Shown in pieces: positions 9,589-17,971 of a stretch of DNA of 64,000 nt; position 1 is the stretch's first letter; each line of letters starts with the position of its first letter. A program made the position numbers and the translations under genes. Source of the stretch: Saccharibacillus sacchari DSM 19268 (lineage in GTDB: Bacteria > Bacillota > Bacilli > Paenibacillales > Paenibacillaceae); the NCBI RefSeq assembly GCF_000585395.1, contig NZ_KK073875.1, positions 2,275,030-2,339,029 on the forward strand, in the 5' to 3' direction. The notes below the pieces were generated by a model. That model had not been told where the DNA came from. It made no database searches and saw only the letters and a list, made by a program, of their open reading frames with translations.

Positions 9589-10500
9589 ATGCAGGAGATC
9601 ATTCGCACGGAATCCCTGACCAAACGATACGGGGACTATTCAGTTTTGCAGGATATATCGCTGAATGTGTATCGGGGAGAAATTTACGGCTTTTTGGGTC
9701 TGAACGGAGCCGGAAAAACAACCACGATCCGCATGCTGCTGGGCATGATCGCGCCGACTTCCGGCGAAGCGCATATCAACGGACAACGCGTGCTCGGAGC
9801 CAAAGCTGATCTGTGGCAGCAGGTCGGGTACATGGTCGAGACGCCGTACGCGTACCCGAATTTCACGGTGCGGGAAAATCTGAGACTGATCGCCAAACTT
9901 CGCGGACTGCCGGAAAAACAATCGACCGAAGCGGTCATGGACCGATTGCAGCTTGCCCGTTACGCCGATACCAAAGCCAAAAACCTCTCGCTCGGCAACG
10001 CCCAGAAACTCGGTCTCGCCAAAGCGATGATCCATAACCCTTCCGTTCTCATTCTCGACGAACCGACCAATGCGCTGGACCCGGCAGGCATCGTGCAGAT
10101 CCGGGAACTGCTGCGGCATTTGGCCAAGGAAGAAGGCGTAACCGTGTTTATTTCCAGCCATATTTTAGAGGAAATGTCCAAGCTGGCATCCCGGATCGGC
10201 ATCATCCACGGCGGCACGCTGCTTGAGGAGATCAGCTCGCAGCAATTCGAACAGCTCCGGCGCAAGCGCCTGTCGGTGAAGGTTCGGGAAAAAGAAGAAA
10301 TAGCAAGCGAGCTGCTGCGGCAATCCGGTTACGCAATACAACTCGCGGATGATGGTACGATCGAGATTTCGGACGAATCCGCGATCCGGCAGCCCGAACT
10401 TATAGCCAAGCTGCTGGTCGGCGCGGATCTTCCGTTGGCGGAGCTGACCGTGAACGAAGAAGGTCTGGAATCGTACTTTTTGCAGCGGGTGGGCCAATGA
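9589..10500 (+). CDS. ABC transporter ATP-binding subunit (ABC-2/drug or bacteriocin type)
   Basis: 303 residues. Walker A GLNGAGKTTT is near residue 37, the signature is LSLGNAQKLGLA near 137 (LSLGN instead of LSGGQ, as in BcrA-type exporters), and Walker B VLILDEPTNALDP is near 155. The switch His lies in FISSHILEEMSKL. The C-terminal ~90 residues are the extra domain usual in self-resistance exporters. The membrane subunit follows at 10526. Such pairs export lipophilic drugs or peptide antibiotics; the cargo is unknown. Control by the upstream TetR protein is likely given the shared palindromes. Confidence 0.9.
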   Translation: MQEIIRTESLTKRYGDYSVLQDISLNVYRGEIYGFLGLNGAGKTTTIRMLLGMIAPTSGEAHINGQRVLGAKADLWQQVGYMVETPYAYPNFTVRENLRLIAKLRGLPEKQSTEAVMDRLQLARYADTKAKNLSLGNAQKLGLAKAMIHNPSVLILDEPTNALDPAGIVQIRELLRHLAKEEGVTVFISSHILEEMSKLASRIGIIHGGTLLEEISSQQFEQLRRKRLSVKVREKEEIASELLRQSGYAIQLADDGTIEISDESAIRQPELIAKLLVGADLPLAELTVNEEGLESYFLQRVGQ

Positions 10501-10525
10501 TGTTTATTAAAAGGAGGGCTTCGCA

Positions 10526-11242
10526 ATGAGATCGCTATGGAATGCCGTGTACGTCGAAAATCGAAAATTAAGCCGTTCGCCGGTACTGTGGGGGATGCTG
10601 GTCTTTCTGTTGTTCGTCACCGGCATCCGTTCCGGCGGGGCGGATTGGAACGAGCATTTGGGCAATATGACGTTTTTGTTCGCTTCCGTCTTCGGCCTGA
10701 TGGGCTTCGGCACGATGACCGCTTGGGTGTTCGGACGGGAGTACGCGGACCGCACAGTGAAGGACCTGCTGGCGCTGCCGGTCTCCCGCACCACAATCGT
10801 AATCGCCAAAGGCTTCGTAATCATAGGTTGGTGCTTGGTCGCGACGCTTACGATCTTCGGCTTCTCGCTGCTGCTCGGCCTGCTGATCGGCGTGCCCGGC
10901 TTGTCTTGGCGCATTATCGCCGATCAGCTCGGCGGGCTGCTGCTTATTGCCGCGTTCCATCTGCTGCTTTGCTCGCCGGTCGCGCTGCTGGCCAGCATCT
11001 CGCGCGGGTACCTGGTTCCGATCGCGTACGCTTTTACCACGCTGATGGTCGCTTTGACCGCCGGACCGACCGCGCTCGGAGCCTATTTGCCTTGGTCGAT
11101 CCCGGCGCTGCATCTGTCGATGAGCGATTCCTCGGCTTCGGCTTTTCCGCTCGGAACAGCCAGTTACGCGATTCTGATTCTTCTGTTCGGGATCGGGGCG
11201 CTCGGTACGATGTCTTGGTGGAAAAGGGCCGACCAGCGGTAA
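10526..11242 (+). CDS. ABC-2 type permease subunit
   Basis: 238 residues with six hydrophobic segments (around 17-36, 50-72, 95-125, 138-165, 170-190 and 212-232) and no signal peptide, as usual for ABC-2 permeases. It starts 26 bp after the ATPase stop behind AAAGGAGGG, so the two form one operon. The segment VFGREYADRTVKDLLALPVS is a typical ABC-2 cytoplasmic loop that contacts the ATPase. It is the membrane half of the exporter. Confidence 0.88.
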   Translation: MRSLWNAVYVENRKLSRSPVLWGMLVFLLFVTGIRSGGADWNEHLGNMTFLFASVFGLMGFGTMTAWVFGREYADRTVKDLLALPVSRTTIVIAKGFVIIGWCLVATLTIFGFSLLLGLLIGVPGLSWRIIADQLGGLLLIAAFHLLLCSPVALLASISRGYLVPIAYAFTTLMVALTAGPTALGAYLPWSIPALHLSMSDSSASAFPLGTASYAILILLFGIGALGTMSWWKRADQR

Positions 11243-11297
11243 GCGGCGGGTCTTGCTTTGAAAGGTAGATCGACCGTAACAGTGCATAAAACGGTCG

Positions 11298-11343
11298 CAA
11301 CAAAACGAGCCGACGGAATTTCTTCCGCGGCTCGGTTTTGTTG
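11298..11343. terminator. Bidirectional terminator between convergent ABC and galK operons
   Basis: Long stem CAACAAAAC-GAGCCG / CGGCTC-GGTTTTGTTG with an inner CGGAA/TTCCG hairpin. T runs on both strands serve the plus-strand ABC operon and the minus-strand gene ending at 11404. Confidence 0.8.
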
Positions 11344-11403
11344 TTGTTTGTTTTTTTACAGAGATATGAATGCAGCATCTATTCGATCCTCTGCTGACCC
11401 GTC

Positions 11404-11625
11404 CTATTCTTCATCCAACGTCGGCACCGCGGTGAAAAATACGTCGTACAGATCCCAGTCGAACTGTCTCCGCACGTACGTCTCGATCTCCCGCAGCTGC
11501 TCCTCGCTCGTATATTCCAAGCAAGGTCTGCCTTCGCTCCACAGTGTGCGGCAGACGAAATTTTTCGTTACCTGCTCGATCACGACGTCCTGCGGAACGT
11601 TTTTGCGGCTTGCGCTTAAACTCAT
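11404..11625 (-). CDS. Small acidic protein downstream of galactokinase
   Basis: 73 residues, unrecognised. It begins 16 bp after the galK stop, so it is cotranscribed with it. No membrane segment; the sequence is amphipathic with a single Cys pair region (FVCRTLWSEGRPCLEY) and an acidic C-terminus (PTLDEE). The tight linkage suggests a sugar-related or regulatory role, but nothing in the sequence proves it. Confidence 0.6.
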   Translation of the reverse strand: MSLSASRKNVPQDVVIEQVTKNFVCRTLWSEGRPCLEYTSEEQLREIETYVRRQFDWDLYDVFFTAVPTLDEE

Positions 11626-11641
11626 GCGAACGAACTCCTTT

Positions 11642-12928
11642 TTACTTCACGTCATCCAGGCAAACGGCGCCGTGCGCGCGAACCTGAATTTCCAACGACT
11701 CCGTGCCCAGCGTGCTTTGGATCAGGTCTTGATAGACTTTCACGGCATCTTGAGGCAGAATCGCCAGAATGACGCCGGCAAAGCCTCCTCCGTGAACGCG
11801 GCAAGCGCCTTTTCCGAGCTGCTTGATGTAACGTTCCGTAATCGCCAACGCGATCGCTACTTCCTGCTGACGGGTCACGGACGGGCGGTATACGTTTTGC
11901 AGCCATTTCCACGACGAATTGCCGGATTCCGTAATCAGCGGAAGGAACGCCTGAAGGTCATTGTTGCGCAGCGCTTCCAATTGGCCGTCTACCCGATCGT
12001 TTTCTTCGAAGAAATGCAGCGCGCGCAATACGGCACGGTCGCCCGCTTTTTCGCGGATTTCCGGCAGGCGGGCGTACAGTTCGTCCGGCGACGTGCCGCG
12101 GCAGTATTTCGTGCCGAGCAGCTCGGCCACGGCGAACATCTCCTCCGGCACGGCTGCGTAATCTTCCGTCAGATCCGCATGGTTGCCGCCGGTATTAACG
12201 ATGACGAGCGCATATCCGTCCTGGTCGAAGCGGTACGTGACCGGCTCGATATGCGGCTCCTCCGGGTTTTCGAAGTCGATGGAAATCAGGCCGCCGTGCG
12301 CGCACGCGATCTGATCCAGCAGGCCGGATGGCTTGTTCCAGAACTTGTTTTCCGCGTATTTGCCGATCTTGCCCATCTCGACCGCGTTCAGTGTTCCTTC
12401 ATTATAAAAGGTGTTGAGGATCGTGCAGATCAGCATCTCGAACGACGCCGACGAGCTGAGGCCCGACGCGCTGTAAACATTGCTGGATACGTACGCGTTG
12501 AAACCGCCGATCCGGTAGCCTTTTTCCGCAAAACCGGAAGCGATGCCGCGAATCAGGCCCGCCGTTCCGTCGTCTTCGGCGCTGATGTCCAATTGGTCGA
12601 GATTGATCGAATACTGCTTCTCGTAGCCTTCCGAGCGCAGCGTGATGACATTTTCTTCGACTTTGGCCGCGGCGGCGATGGTGTCGAGGTCGATGCTGCC
12701 GGTCAGCACTTTTCCGTGGTTATGATCCGTATGGTTGCCGCCGATCTCCGTCCGTCCCGGCGCGCTGAACAGTTTGACCTGCTCGGCTCCGTAAGTTTGC
12801 GCGTAAGCGTCCAGCACGTTTTGGTAACGCGCCGTTTGCTCGGAAAGCTGAGCTTCGCCGTACAGTAGGGTCAAAGCGGAGCGGATTTCAGGCGTTTCGA
12901 GAAAAGTTGAGTTAAATTCATTCGTCAT
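11642..12928 (-). CDS. galK: Galactokinase
   Basis: 428 residues. It phosphorylates alpha-D-galactose with ATP in the Leloir pathway. Three GHMP-kinase motifs are present: the galactokinase signature GRTEIGGNHTDHNHG near 57-71 (GNHTDHN rather than GEHTDYN), the phosphate loop SASGLSSSASFEML near 150, and GACRVHGGGFAG near 383. It is about 40 residues longer than Bacillus GalK and belongs to the divergent GNHTDHN subgroup. AGGAGG precedes the ATG by 9 nt. No galE or galT is adjacent; only the 73-residue gene follows. Confidence 0.88.
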   Translation of the reverse strand: MTNEFNSTFLETPEIRSALTLLYGEAQLSEQTARYQNVLDAYAQTYGAEQVKLFSAPGRTEIGGNHTDHNHGKVLTGSIDLDTIAAAAKVEENVITLRSEGYEKQYSINLDQLDISAEDDGTAGLIRGIASGFAEKGYRIGGFNAYVSSNVYSASGLSSSASFEMLICTILNTFYNEGTLNAVEMGKIGKYAENKFWNKPSGLLDQIACAHGGLISIDFENPEEPHIEPVTYRFDQDGYALVIVNTGGNHADLTEDYAAVPEEMFAVAELLGTKYCRGTSPDELYARLPEIREKAGDRAVLRALHFFEENDRVDGQLEALRNNDLQAFLPLITESGNSSWKWLQNVYRPSVTRQQEVAIALAITERYIKQLGKGACRVHGGGFAGVILAILPQDAVKVYQDLIQSTLGTESLEIQVRAHGAVCLDDVK

Positions 12929-12997
12929 TGCAAAATTCCTCCTGGATAAAGGGGTATGTCGAGCCTATAGAGCTACCTTATCAATATGCCACATTTT

Positions 12998-13025
12998 TGT
13001 ATACGCATACAGGGCATAGAGTCAA
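12998..13025 (-). promoter_or_regulatory. Candidate sigma-A promoter of galK
   Basis: On the minus strand TTGACT and TATACA are separated by 16 bp, 70 bp before the galK start. The -10 box overlaps a near-palindrome, GTATGCGTATAC, that could hold an operator. Confidence 0.5.
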
Positions 13026-13066
13026 TATCCGGGATAGGTTTGCAAACTTTTTCGCGAAGTTGTCGA

Positions 13067-13477
13067 TTATTTCAGCTTGGCGTTCAGCTCGTCGGCTTGT
13101 TTGCGGCTTTCGATTCGGGCGTAGACGTAAAAGCCGAGCGTATGCAGCACGAGCGACAGGATTACCATCCCCCACAGCCAAGGAAGAAGCAGATCGTACA
13201 GTTCTTTTGAAAAGAGCAGGATTCCCAGCATGGCTCCCCCGATCGACAGCAACGACGAGATCGCGATGTTCCACAGCGGTTTGAGCGTCAGATGGTTCCA
13301 CAACGCGTCGTACATCACCCCGAACAGCGCGGCGCAGATGGCGGCGATGCCGACGACGTTCCAGAGGTAGCCGATCCCGACCGTTTCTCCCCGATAAAAG
13401 AACGTGAGCAGCAAAACGATCCAAAGCAGCGACATCGTGAAGACTTGGAAAAACGATTGGCGAAGTTGAACGATCAT
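13067..13477 (-). CDS. DUF3021 family membrane protein
   Basis: 136 residues with four transmembrane segments (about 16-34, 43-62, 72-93 and 100-122) and a charged C-terminal tail, matching the DUF3021 family. It overlaps the upstream LytTR gene by 4 nt (ATGA), so they are translationally coupled. LytTR-DUF3021 pairs are common in Firmicutes, where the membrane protein is thought to restrain the regulator; a direct signal is unknown. Confidence 0.85.
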   Translation of the reverse strand: MIVQLRQSFFQVFTMSLLWIVLLLTFFYRGETVGIGYLWNVVGIAAICAALFGVMYDALWNHLTLKPLWNIAISSLLSIGGAMLGILLFSKELYDLLLPWLWGMVILSLVLHTLGFYVYARIESRKQADELNAKLK

Positions 13478-13920
13478 GTGAAATTCCTCCTGAATTGTTG
13501 GATGTAAAAGCGGCTGACCGTGTGGCGGGAGCCGTCGGTGAGCGATACTTCGATACGGGCATGGGCGGCGGACGAAAATGCTTGAATATGCGCGGCTCCG
13601 ACGATCGTGGTGTTGTTAATTCGCAGGAAACGCGGCGGAGCAAAGTCTTCTTCGGCGGCTTTGAGGCGCTTGTTGAGCAGATAGCGTTCTCCGGTGATGA
13701 GCGTGACGCCGCACATGCGGTCTTCGGAGACGATTGCGGCGATCTGCGTCGGTGAGACTTGGACGACGCGGTCGTTAGCGGCGTTGATGAGTCCGACTTT
13801 TTCCTCCGCTTGTTGAAGGGCTTGGCGGATCGGCGTCCAGCGCGAGCGTTCTTCGGGATGGGTGACGACTTTGGCCGTGCCGGGCGCAAGCGCCTCGTCG
13901 GCTTCGAATATGAATTTCAT
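13474..13920 (-). CDS. LytTR-domain DNA-binding regulator
   Basis: 148 residues from the ATG at 13920, which has AAAGGAG 7 nt upstream; the longer frame to 13965 has no ribosome site. The C-terminal ~100 residues are a LytTR domain (FLRINNTTIVGAAHIQAF, then ARIEVSLTDGSRHTVSRFY). The N-terminal ~45 residues replace a receiver domain, so no phosphorylation site is present. It is coupled to the DUF3021 gene. The usual role of such pairs is autoregulated control of a small membrane or transport regulon. Confidence 0.85.
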   Translation of the reverse strand: MKFIFEADEALAPGTAKVVTHPEERSRWTPIRQALQQAEEKVGLINAANDRVVQVSPTQIAAIVSEDRMCGVTLITGERYLLNKRLKAAEEDFAPPRFLRINNTTIVGAAHIQAFSSAAHARIEVSLTDGSRHTVSRFYIQQFRRNFT

Positions 13921-13989
13921 GCCGGGGCTCCTTTCTGGTTTATGGGTTAATGGTAACGCGGACAAAGGGATAGGGGGAGGATTTTGCGG

Positions 13990-14053
13990 TTTGTTGCAGG
14001 AAAGGGGAAGTCTGTTGCAGGGAAGGGGAAGTCTGTTGCAGGGAAGGGGAAAA
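13990..14053. repeat. Three tandem copies of a 21-bp unit
   Basis: GTTGCAGGGAAGGGGAAGTCT is present three times in a row (first copy GTTGCAGGAAAGG). Purine-rich, upstream of the LytTR gene, about 70 bp from its start. It could be a regulator-binding array or a slippage product. Confidence 0.75.
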
Positions 14054-14065
14054 TCCTATTCGTTA

Positions 14066-14170
14066 TGAAGCATGGCGCTGCGGGGGACATTCGTTAGTTT
14101 ATGCTTACGAAGTGCCTTTCTTCGAAAGGCTTCAGCTCCTGCACTGAATGTCCCCCTCCGCTATGTGCTT
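14066..14170. repeat. Intergenic long hairpin element, short version
   Basis: Outer arms GGGGGACATTC and GAATGTCCCCC enclose an inner hairpin core (CGAAGTGCCTTTCTTCGAAAGGCTTC). The same core recurs at about 17.71 kb and, less well kept, at 17.92 kb. It fills the gap between the LytTR and GNAT genes and has no coding potential. The remaining bases up to 14270 show nothing. Confidence 0.6.
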
Positions 14171-14270
14171 CGGCAAGAAGAGGATATTCCAAAGAAATTA
14201 TATAAATTAAGAAAGTTCCTTTTCATGAAAGCATCATTCATAGATTAGAACAAAGGCTGGTATTCAGAAA

Positions 14271-14738
14271 TCAGAAAGAAGGCTCGCTGCGCTGCCAAGT
14301 CATCACGTATTCAAGTTCGTCTGTCGGTTCGTCGATTTGTTCGGAGCGGATCGAGAAGCCTTGTTTCCGGTAAAAGGCTATCGCGTTTTCGTTGCGGGCG
14401 AACACGTTCAGGGTGATCACATCGCGGTTGCTTTTGGCATAGTTCAGCAGAAGTTTGCCGTAACCGCTGCCCTGTCGGGAAGGGTCGATGAATAGGGCGG
14501 CGAGGTAGTTGTCGACCATGGCGATGAAGCCGACGACGGAGTCGTTATGTACGCAGATATGAACTTCGGAAGACGGCAGGTATTGCGATTCCATGGCTTG
14601 TTTATTGGCTGTCCAGTAGGCTGATTCGATGAAGGAATGAGCCGATAGCGATGCTTCAAGCCAGAGTTGGGCCAGATGCGGGAAATGGTCGGCGGTCGCT
14701 TGTCGGATATCGGGTTGAGTTGAAAATTTAGGGTTCAT
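14271..14738 (-). CDS. GNAT-family N-acetyltransferase
   Basis: 155 residues. The acetyl-CoA loop is RQGSGYGKLLL near 90-100 and the final GNAT motif NENAIAFYRKQGF is near 118-130. The sequence resembles the YjaB-like subgroup. It moves an acetyl group from acetyl-CoA to an amine of an unknown substrate. AAGGAG lies 11 nt before the ATG, slightly long. It stands alone between a hairpin element and the terminator of the next gene. Confidence 0.85.
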   Translation of the reverse strand: MNPKFSTQPDIRQATADHFPHLAQLWLEASLSAHSFIESAYWTANKQAMESQYLPSSEVHICVHNDSVVGFIAMVDNYLAALFIDPSRQGSGYGKLLLNYAKSNRDVITLNVFARNENAIAFYRKQGFSIRSEQIDEPTDELEYVMTWQRSEPSF

Positions 14739-14791
14739 AAGTCATGTCTCTCCTTAACGAGTTGGTTATGAATCAAAAAGGATAGGCATAG

Positions 14792-14812
14792 AAAAAGACG
14801 CCCGCAGGCGCC
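14792..14812 (-). terminator. Terminator after the betaine-binding protein gene
   Basis: Minus-strand GGCGCC-TGCG-GGCGTC stem followed by TTTTT, 65 bp after the stop codon at 14877. Confidence 0.7.
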
Positions 14813-14876
14813 CTTTATCGATAATTCTGCTTAACTTCAGTTTAAACTATTTCCTTCGAAACGAGTAACCTGACTT

Positions 14877-15779
14877 TTAAGACTTCAAATCCTCGATCGA
14901 ATTCACGTCTTCCATATAAGTCGGCACGGCCAATCCCGATTTGACGTCGACCATGTTCGCGCCGAGGTCGTCGAGCTTGGCTTTATACTTTTCCCAATAG
15001 TCTTCATGCGTGATCGGCAGCCAGGCGGCTACGATCGCGTCCACGCTGCCGTCGGCGACGCCGATCCACATCGGGCCGATCTCGACCTGCATCATGTTGG
15101 CGTTATAGCCCAGTTTTTCATTCAGTACATGAGCGACAACGTTGGTGCTGGCGATCTCGGAATCCCAGGCTACGAACGCGAGCGTGAAGTTGTCTCCCTC
15201 CACAGGCTCCAGTCCTTCGATCCATGCGTTCACTTCGGTCTCGTGACTATCCACCCATTCAGCCGCAGCCTGTTCCGGACTTTTCCCATCCTGAATCGCG
15301 ATCATGACTTCGCCCATATCGTCGGCGGTCCAGTTGAAGCGGTCCAGGAACTCGTAACCCGTCGGGTGATCCGCTTCCAGCCCCAGGCGCGCGATCGTAT
15401 GAATTTCTTCGGGCTCGCCGTAGGTCTTTTTCGGATCGTCCAGATATTTGAGATCGTAAGTGTTGAACATCCAGTGCGGCGTCCAAGCGGTAATGACGAT
15501 CGGTTCTTCTTTTTTGTAGGCTTTGTCGAGCGCAGCGGTCATGGCGGCGGACGAACTTTCCGACAGCGTCCAGTCCGACAGCTCGTAATCTTCCATCGCT
15601 TGCGCGGTCAAACGCATCAAGCCCGCTCCCGGTTCGGTACCGGTAATCGTATAGTTCAGTCGATCTCCCGCCGTTTGGCTCTCCGCGCTCGTAGTCGGGT
15701 TCGAGGACGAACATGCGCCCAACGCTAATACGGCAGCCAGACTGCCCAGAGTCATCCATTTTTTTGTTTTGTTCATCAT
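14877..15779 (-). CDS. Glycine betaine/choline-type ABC substrate-binding lipoprotein
   Basis: 300 residues from the ATG at 15779 (AAGGGG 7 nt upstream). A lipoprotein signal with the lipobox LALGACSS places the lipid Cys near residue 24. The mature part matches the OpuAC/ProX fold: ITAWTPHWMFNTYDLKYLDDP supplies the Trp-rich site that cages quaternary amines, and ADGSVDAIVAAWLP is near the C-terminus. It binds osmoprotectants outside the membrane for uptake. No ATPase or permease gene is adjacent, so it is an orphan that must serve a transporter encoded elsewhere. Confidence 0.85.
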   Translation of the reverse strand: MMNKTKKWMTLGSLAAVLALGACSSSNPTTSAESQTAGDRLNYTITGTEPGAGLMRLTAQAMEDYELSDWTLSESSSAAMTAALDKAYKKEEPIVITAWTPHWMFNTYDLKYLDDPKKTYGEPEEIHTIARLGLEADHPTGYEFLDRFNWTADDMGEVMIAIQDGKSPEQAAAEWVDSHETEVNAWIEGLEPVEGDNFTLAFVAWDSEIASTNVVAHVLNEKLGYNANMMQVEIGPMWIGVADGSVDAIVAAWLPITHEDYWEKYKAKLDDLGANMVDVKSGLAVPTYMEDVNSIEDLKS

Positions 15780-16157
15780 TTGCAATCCCCTTCGTAACAA
15801 TCGTTTTTGCGCCGGCTGGTGCTTGTCGATTCCGCGGAATGTTGGACGACATTTGACGAATGATTTTCTTGCATCCATCAAGTTAACAACGGTATATAGG
15901 TTAACAAACCTTCGCGAAGATCACAAACTGACATGGAGATTTTGACCGTTTTCTGAAAACGAATGAGAAAAATGGAACTTATTTATTCTTAAATATACTC
16001 GCATATACTCTGTTTTTCACAAGAATGATTAAAAAGAGAAAAAAATCTATTTTTTTGGGTTTCATTTTAGTTTCAATATGTTTTTAGAACTGATTTTTCG
16101 AAAAAAAGTAGTTTGTTCATTGCGTGTTTCTCCTCTTTTTCTGAAAGTTTTTCATGC
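15780..16157. other. AT-rich control region upstream of the binding protein gene
   Basis: No gene. A direct repeat GTTAACAA lies at 15882-15889 and 15900-15907, in the likely promoter zone of the binding protein, and could be a regulator site. The rest (15950-16130) is AT-rich with many short T runs and no clear structure. Confidence 0.35.
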
Positions 16158-16189
16158 AAAAACCCTGATTTCTGAACAGAAACCAGGGT
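16158..16189 (-). terminator. Terminator after the MscS channel gene
   Basis: ACCCTGgTTTCTG / CAGAAAtCAGGGT stem with a 2-nt loop, then TTTTT on the minus strand. It lies 58 bp after the stop codon. Confidence 0.8.
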
Positions 16190-16246
16190 ACGATCCCAAT
16201 AAAAACAACTAACGGTCAGACGAATGTTACGCTTCAAAATACACCT

Positions 16247-17524
16247 TTATCCAATCTCCGCTTCAATGCTATTTGATTGGCTACCGCTTCGCTTATCCTG
16301 CATACCCACGATATCGTGTCCGGTAGGATTTTGGAAAACGCGCAAGCCGAACATAGGCGCTACGGCGAAAATATGATCAAAAATATCCGCCTGTACGGTC
16401 TCGTATACCGCCCAAGCCGTATCGCCGCTGAACGCGTAAATCTCCAGCGGAAGCCCGTTGTCTCCCGGTGCCAGCTGTCGTACCATCAGCGTCATATTCT
16501 GGTTGATCCCCGGATGATGGCGCAGGTACTGCGTGACGTACTCCCGGAAAACGCCGACGTTCGTCAGCTGCCGCCCGTTCACCGGACTCTCTCTCCGGTT
16601 GATCCCGTGCTCCCGGTTATACTCTTCGATTTCGTTCGTTCTTCTTGCCAGATAATCGGACAAATAATGGATCTTTCTGAATTCGGCGATCATGTCTTCC
16701 GTACAAAATCCGATGCTGCTCGTATCGATCTGAATGCTTCGCTTGATCCGCCTGCCGCCGGACATCTGCATGCTGCGCCAGTTGCGGAACGAATCCGAAA
16801 TGAGGGCGTAACTCGGAATCATCGTGATCGTTTTGTCGAAATTCATGACTTTGACCGTGTTCAGCGTAATATCGATGACGTCGCCGTCCGCATTGTAGTT
16901 CGGCATCTCGATCCAGTCGCCTACCCGCACCATGTCGTTGGACGAGAGCTGCACGCCGGCGACCAGCCCCAAAATGGAGTCTTTGAATACCAGCATCAGC
17001 ACCGCCGACAGCGCGCCGAGGCCGCTCAGAATAATCAGGGGATTCTGTCCGATCAAGCCGGCTACGCACAAGATTCCGCCGATGATGAACAGTACGATCT
17101 TCATGACCTGGATATAACCCTTGATCGGGCGGATCTTGGAGACTTCGAACGAGCGGTAGATCTCGTCGAACGCGTTAAGCAGCGCATTGACCGCCATGAT
17201 TGTCACCACGATCATATAGACCGCGGCCAACCGTTCGATCAAGACCTGATACGTCGGGAACGACCAAGCGGAAAAGTAGATAATGATCGCCGGAACGAGA
17301 TGCGACAGCTTGTGCAGCACGTTTTTCTCCAGCACGATCGCGCCCCACTTATGACGGTCTTTGCGAACGATTCGGGCGATCACGTTCAGCACGATTTTTT
17401 TGGTGATCAGGTTGGCAATGACGGAGACCGCGGCGATGAACAGCACCATGATGATGTTGGACAGGTAAGTAACCATCGTGTCGCTCATGCCGTAGCCTTG
17501 AAGGTGATTTCTGATAAAGTCCAT
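16247..17524 (-). CDS. MscS-family mechanosensitive channel (YbdG-like)
   Basis: 425 residues. Five hydrophobic helices occupy the first ~190 residues, ending in the pore-lining TM3 region ILSGLGALSAVLMLVFKDSI and the linker LGLVAGVQLSSNDMVRVGDW that marks MscS proteins. The C-terminal ~220 residues form the cytoplasmic cage. Length and the GDWIEMP motif fit the YbdG/YnaI subgroup. The channel releases solutes on hypo-osmotic shock, fitting the neighbouring osmoprotectant-binding protein. AGGAGG lies 7 nt before the ATG. Confidence 0.9.
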   Translation of the reverse strand: MDFIRNHLQGYGMSDTMVTYLSNIIMVLFIAAVSVIANLITKKIVLNVIARIVRKDRHKWGAIVLEKNVLHKLSHLVPAIIIYFSAWSFPTYQVLIERLAAVYMIVVTIMAVNALLNAFDEIYRSFEVSKIRPIKGYIQVMKIVLFIIGGILCVAGLIGQNPLIILSGLGALSAVLMLVFKDSILGLVAGVQLSSNDMVRVGDWIEMPNYNADGDVIDITLNTVKVMNFDKTITMIPSYALISDSFRNWRSMQMSGGRRIKRSIQIDTSSIGFCTEDMIAEFRKIHYLSDYLARRTNEIEEYNREHGINRRESPVNGRQLTNVGVFREYVTQYLRHHPGINQNMTLMVRQLAPGDNGLPLEIYAFSGDTAWAVYETVQADIFDHIFAVAPMFGLRVFQNPTGHDIVGMQDKRSGSQSNSIEAEIG

Positions 17525-17620
17525 GATGTCCTCCTAAAGCAATTTGCGTTAGCCTATCATTATACGGAAGAATCGGTTGGGAGGCAAAATCGCACGAAGT
17601 TTTATGGAGGATGGGAATAG

Positions 17621-17644
17621 AAAAAGACACCCGTGAGGGTGTCT
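17621..17644 (-). terminator. Minus-directed terminator at the left end of the long hairpin
   Basis: GACACCC-TCAC-GGGTGTC stem followed by TTTTT on the minus strand. The same hairpin faces the other way at 17873-17897, so the two bracket the element. Confidence 0.7.
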
Positions 17645-17897
17645 GAGGTTGTCGAGAAAGGAGCTTCGACGCGGGAAGCGAGAAGACTGCGAGAGAAATT
17701 GCCAGCATAGGCTTCCGAAGTGCATTTCTTCGAAATGCTTCACAAGACGCTGTCTCACTTGGAAAACTGGATTGAAATTTAAGATGTAGTTTTCCAAGTT
17801 CAAAGGCGTCTTTCACTGAATTTCTCTCTCCGTCTTCTCGCTTCCAGGTACGTCGAATTTTCTCGACACGTTGAGACACCCGTGAGGGTGTCTTTTT
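17645..17897. repeat. About 250-bp nested inverted-repeat element
   Basis: Outer arms (17651-17702 and 17820-17870) pair over nearly 50 bp: TGTCGAGAAA, GAAGCGAGAAGAC and GAGAGAAATT on the left have complements on the right. Inside lie the TTCG-loop hairpin core shared with 14.07 kb and a perfect inner arm pair CACTTGGAAAACT / AGTTTTCCAAGT. It ends in a plus-directed terminator at 17873-17897. No open frame. It lies between the MetE-like gene and the MscS gene and may fold as a long RNA; a degenerate copy of the inner core follows at 17920-17955. Confidence 0.6.
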
Positions 17898-17971
17898 GGC
17901 TTTAGAGAAAGGTAGTAACACCTGCTTCCGACGTGTCTTTCTTCGAAAGCCTGCCGTTTGCAGATCGGATG

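Noticed and set aside
12981..13889. 302-codon minus-strand frame overlapping the DUF3021/LytTR genes
   Set aside because: Ser/Arg/Pro-rich out-of-frame product covering two well-supported genes.
13990..14053. Three 21-bp repeats considered as a CRISPR
   Set aside because: The units are contiguous without spacers and no cas gene is present; no CRISPR array was found in the window.
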